Source: Chaetoderma sp. LZ-2023a
Lineage: Eukaryota > Mollusca > Caudofoveata > Chaetodermatida > Chaetodermatidae
Direction: 5' to 3'
Length of the DNA stretch: 64,000 nt
Assembly: GCA_034401795.1 (NCBI GenBank)
Contig: CM067370.1
Location: forward strand, 105,751,387-105,815,386
Part shown: positions 63,056-64,000 of the stretch, in pieces
Numbering within the stretch: the first letter of the stretch is position 1
Layout: the number at the start of each line of letters is the position of its first letter
Translations under genes and position numbers: made by a program
Notes under the pieces: generated by a model
Databases searched by the model: none
Seen by the model: only the letters and a program-made list of their open reading frames with translations
Told to the model about the DNA's origin: nothing

Positions 63056-64000
63056 TCATCGAGGTCGTGCATTGTTATCCTCAACTTCCGACTCATCATC
63101 ACCACACATTGCTGTCTCTTCCACATTCTGAACATCACACTCTTCTTCTGCACCTTCTGCCTCTTCCTCCCCATATAAGATGGTCTCATCATCTGATCCT
63201 TCGGGAACCGCAGCATCCATGCTCTTCCAGACATGCCTGAGGATTGGACACATCCTGTGAATCTGGAGATTCAAAGGAGTTATCATCACCAGATGTGATA
63301 AGATCACCTGCAGGTCCTACCAAAACAACCAGAGTGGAACCTCCCTGTCAAGACACAGCTTCATCCTATCGTGATGTACCACAGTTTTATGATGCCTGCC
63401 CTGAATTCTATATAAGACTGGTGATAAGCACTTGACTACAACAAATGGGCCAATCCATCATTGATTTAGTTTCCGAGACAGATTCGCCATACTAGCTGAA
63501 TTGAGCAGGTATACTAGATCCCCTACTTTATAAAGACTGGTTTTCAACTTTAGATCGAAGATACGTTTTTGATGCTGCTGGGACATTCCGATATTTTGCC
63601 GTGCAGCTGCATGGGTGGAGTTCATGATCTGTTCAAGTTCTTTAACATAACCGTTGAACGACTCAGAGGACTGTGGTGATTTATCACACCCTAGGATGAG
63701 AGCTATGGGTTGCATGGTTTCCTTTCCTAACATCATCATGTTGGGCATGAAACCAATCTGTCAGTGGACAGTTGACCAGACAGTTGACCGGATAGCTGAT
63801 GCGATAAACGGAATATATTTGTCCCAGTCTCTTTGGGTATCACACTCGCTAATATAAAACCTGTTCCGATGTCTGTCTTTTTAGTTTAACCACCGTTTCC
63901 ACATCATTGTATAGCTCTTTAATGGTTTTCCATAAGGAATGCTCCACTTCACTGATATATATTTTCCGGAGCAGTGATGCATGCTATATCACATTAAATT
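63056..64000 (-). pseudogene. Second Ty3/gypsy pol: integrase C-terminal part
   Basis: Minus strand, entering from the right edge of the window. Integrase core end: DTQRDWDKYIPFIASAIR region (about 63845-63785, in two frames), then MPNMMMLGKETMQPIALI. After it come YVKELEQIMNSTHAAARQNI and FDLKLKTSLYKVGDLVYLL, the GPY/F-like C-terminal domain remnant with SPVLYRIQGR and VVHHDRMKL (about 63440-63350). An acidic tail is in the frame 63307-63056 (PEGSDDETILYGEEEAEGAE). At least two frame changes, near 63750 and 63455, indicate decay. It is a different copy from 49.9-51.6 kb, and the parts do not overlap, so one family cannot be proven. The 3' LTR is not identified. Confidence 0.83.

Noticed and set aside
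62833..63240. 135-codon plus-strand frame rich in His and Pro
   Set aside because: Antisense to the acidic gypsy tail, and it includes the perfect hairpin. Composition is a by-product of GAG/GAT codons on the other strand.
1..64000. tRNA or rRNA genes
   Set aside because: I looked for cloverleaf-like A/B box pairs and conserved rRNA words and saw none that I could support. A dedicated scan (tRNAscan-SE, Infernal) would settle it.

Overview
The window is metazoan nuclear DNA, AT-rich and about 90% repeat-derived. It is most likely from a mollusc or another lophotrochozoan. Three things point that way: a ribosomal protein gene split by GT-AG introns; dispersed repeats carrying the core GGGAGATAACTC and the 'AAGATGGCCGCCA' family, both of which I know as abundant in mollusc genomes; and a mix of Tc1, Penelope-like, non-LTR and Ty3/gypsy-type remnants. 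There are no prokaryotic gene arrays, and most long reading frames are fragments of transposable elements or chance.

Host genes. One gene is certain: RPS10 (small-subunit ribosomal protein eS10), minus strand, five coding exons between 34953 and 25009. Splicing them by GT-AG rules with consistent phases gives a 162-residue protein with no stop or gap. Its introns are packed with repeats. A second, much weaker candidate lies on the plus strand at 46826-49241: a TATA promoter, a 5' leader ending in a splice donor, an exon with a signal-peptide-like start, and a terminal exon ending in a short two-cysteine peptide and two ATTAAA signals.

Layout. 1-17.5 kb: many copies of a ~240 bp palindromic repeat (here called F1), two 'AAGATGGCC' elements (F2), and a 1,435 bp foldback transposon with TTAA target duplications sitting in the centre of an F1 copy. 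17.8-19.2 kb: a broken Penelope-like reverse transcriptase. 19.2-21.3 kb: an F2-related element (family C) split by a Tc1 transposon. 22.1-23.0 kb: a tandem array with a ~110-170 bp unit. 25.0-35.0 kb: RPS10 with its repeat-filled introns. 35.1-36.6 kb: a second Tc1 copy between TA microsatellites, in opposite orientation to the first. 37.4-46.3 kb: 3' ends of at least four kinds of LINE plus microsatellites and a degenerate minisatellite. 49.8-52.2 kb: rearranged gypsy gag and pol, then a fragment of an unidentified protein. 52.5-60.9 kb: nested LINEs, one carrying a PHD-finger ORF1, with a SINE-like insertion bounded by a perfect 14 bp duplication. 62.6-64.0 kb: a short tandem repeat, a perfect 24 bp-arm hairpin, and the 3' end of a second gypsy pol.

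The two halves differ. Palindromic F1 and F2/C elements fill the first 35 kb around RPS10, and I see no F1 copy after 34.6 kb. From about 40 kb onward retroelement 3' ends dominate. Nested insertions give a relative order of events at several places.
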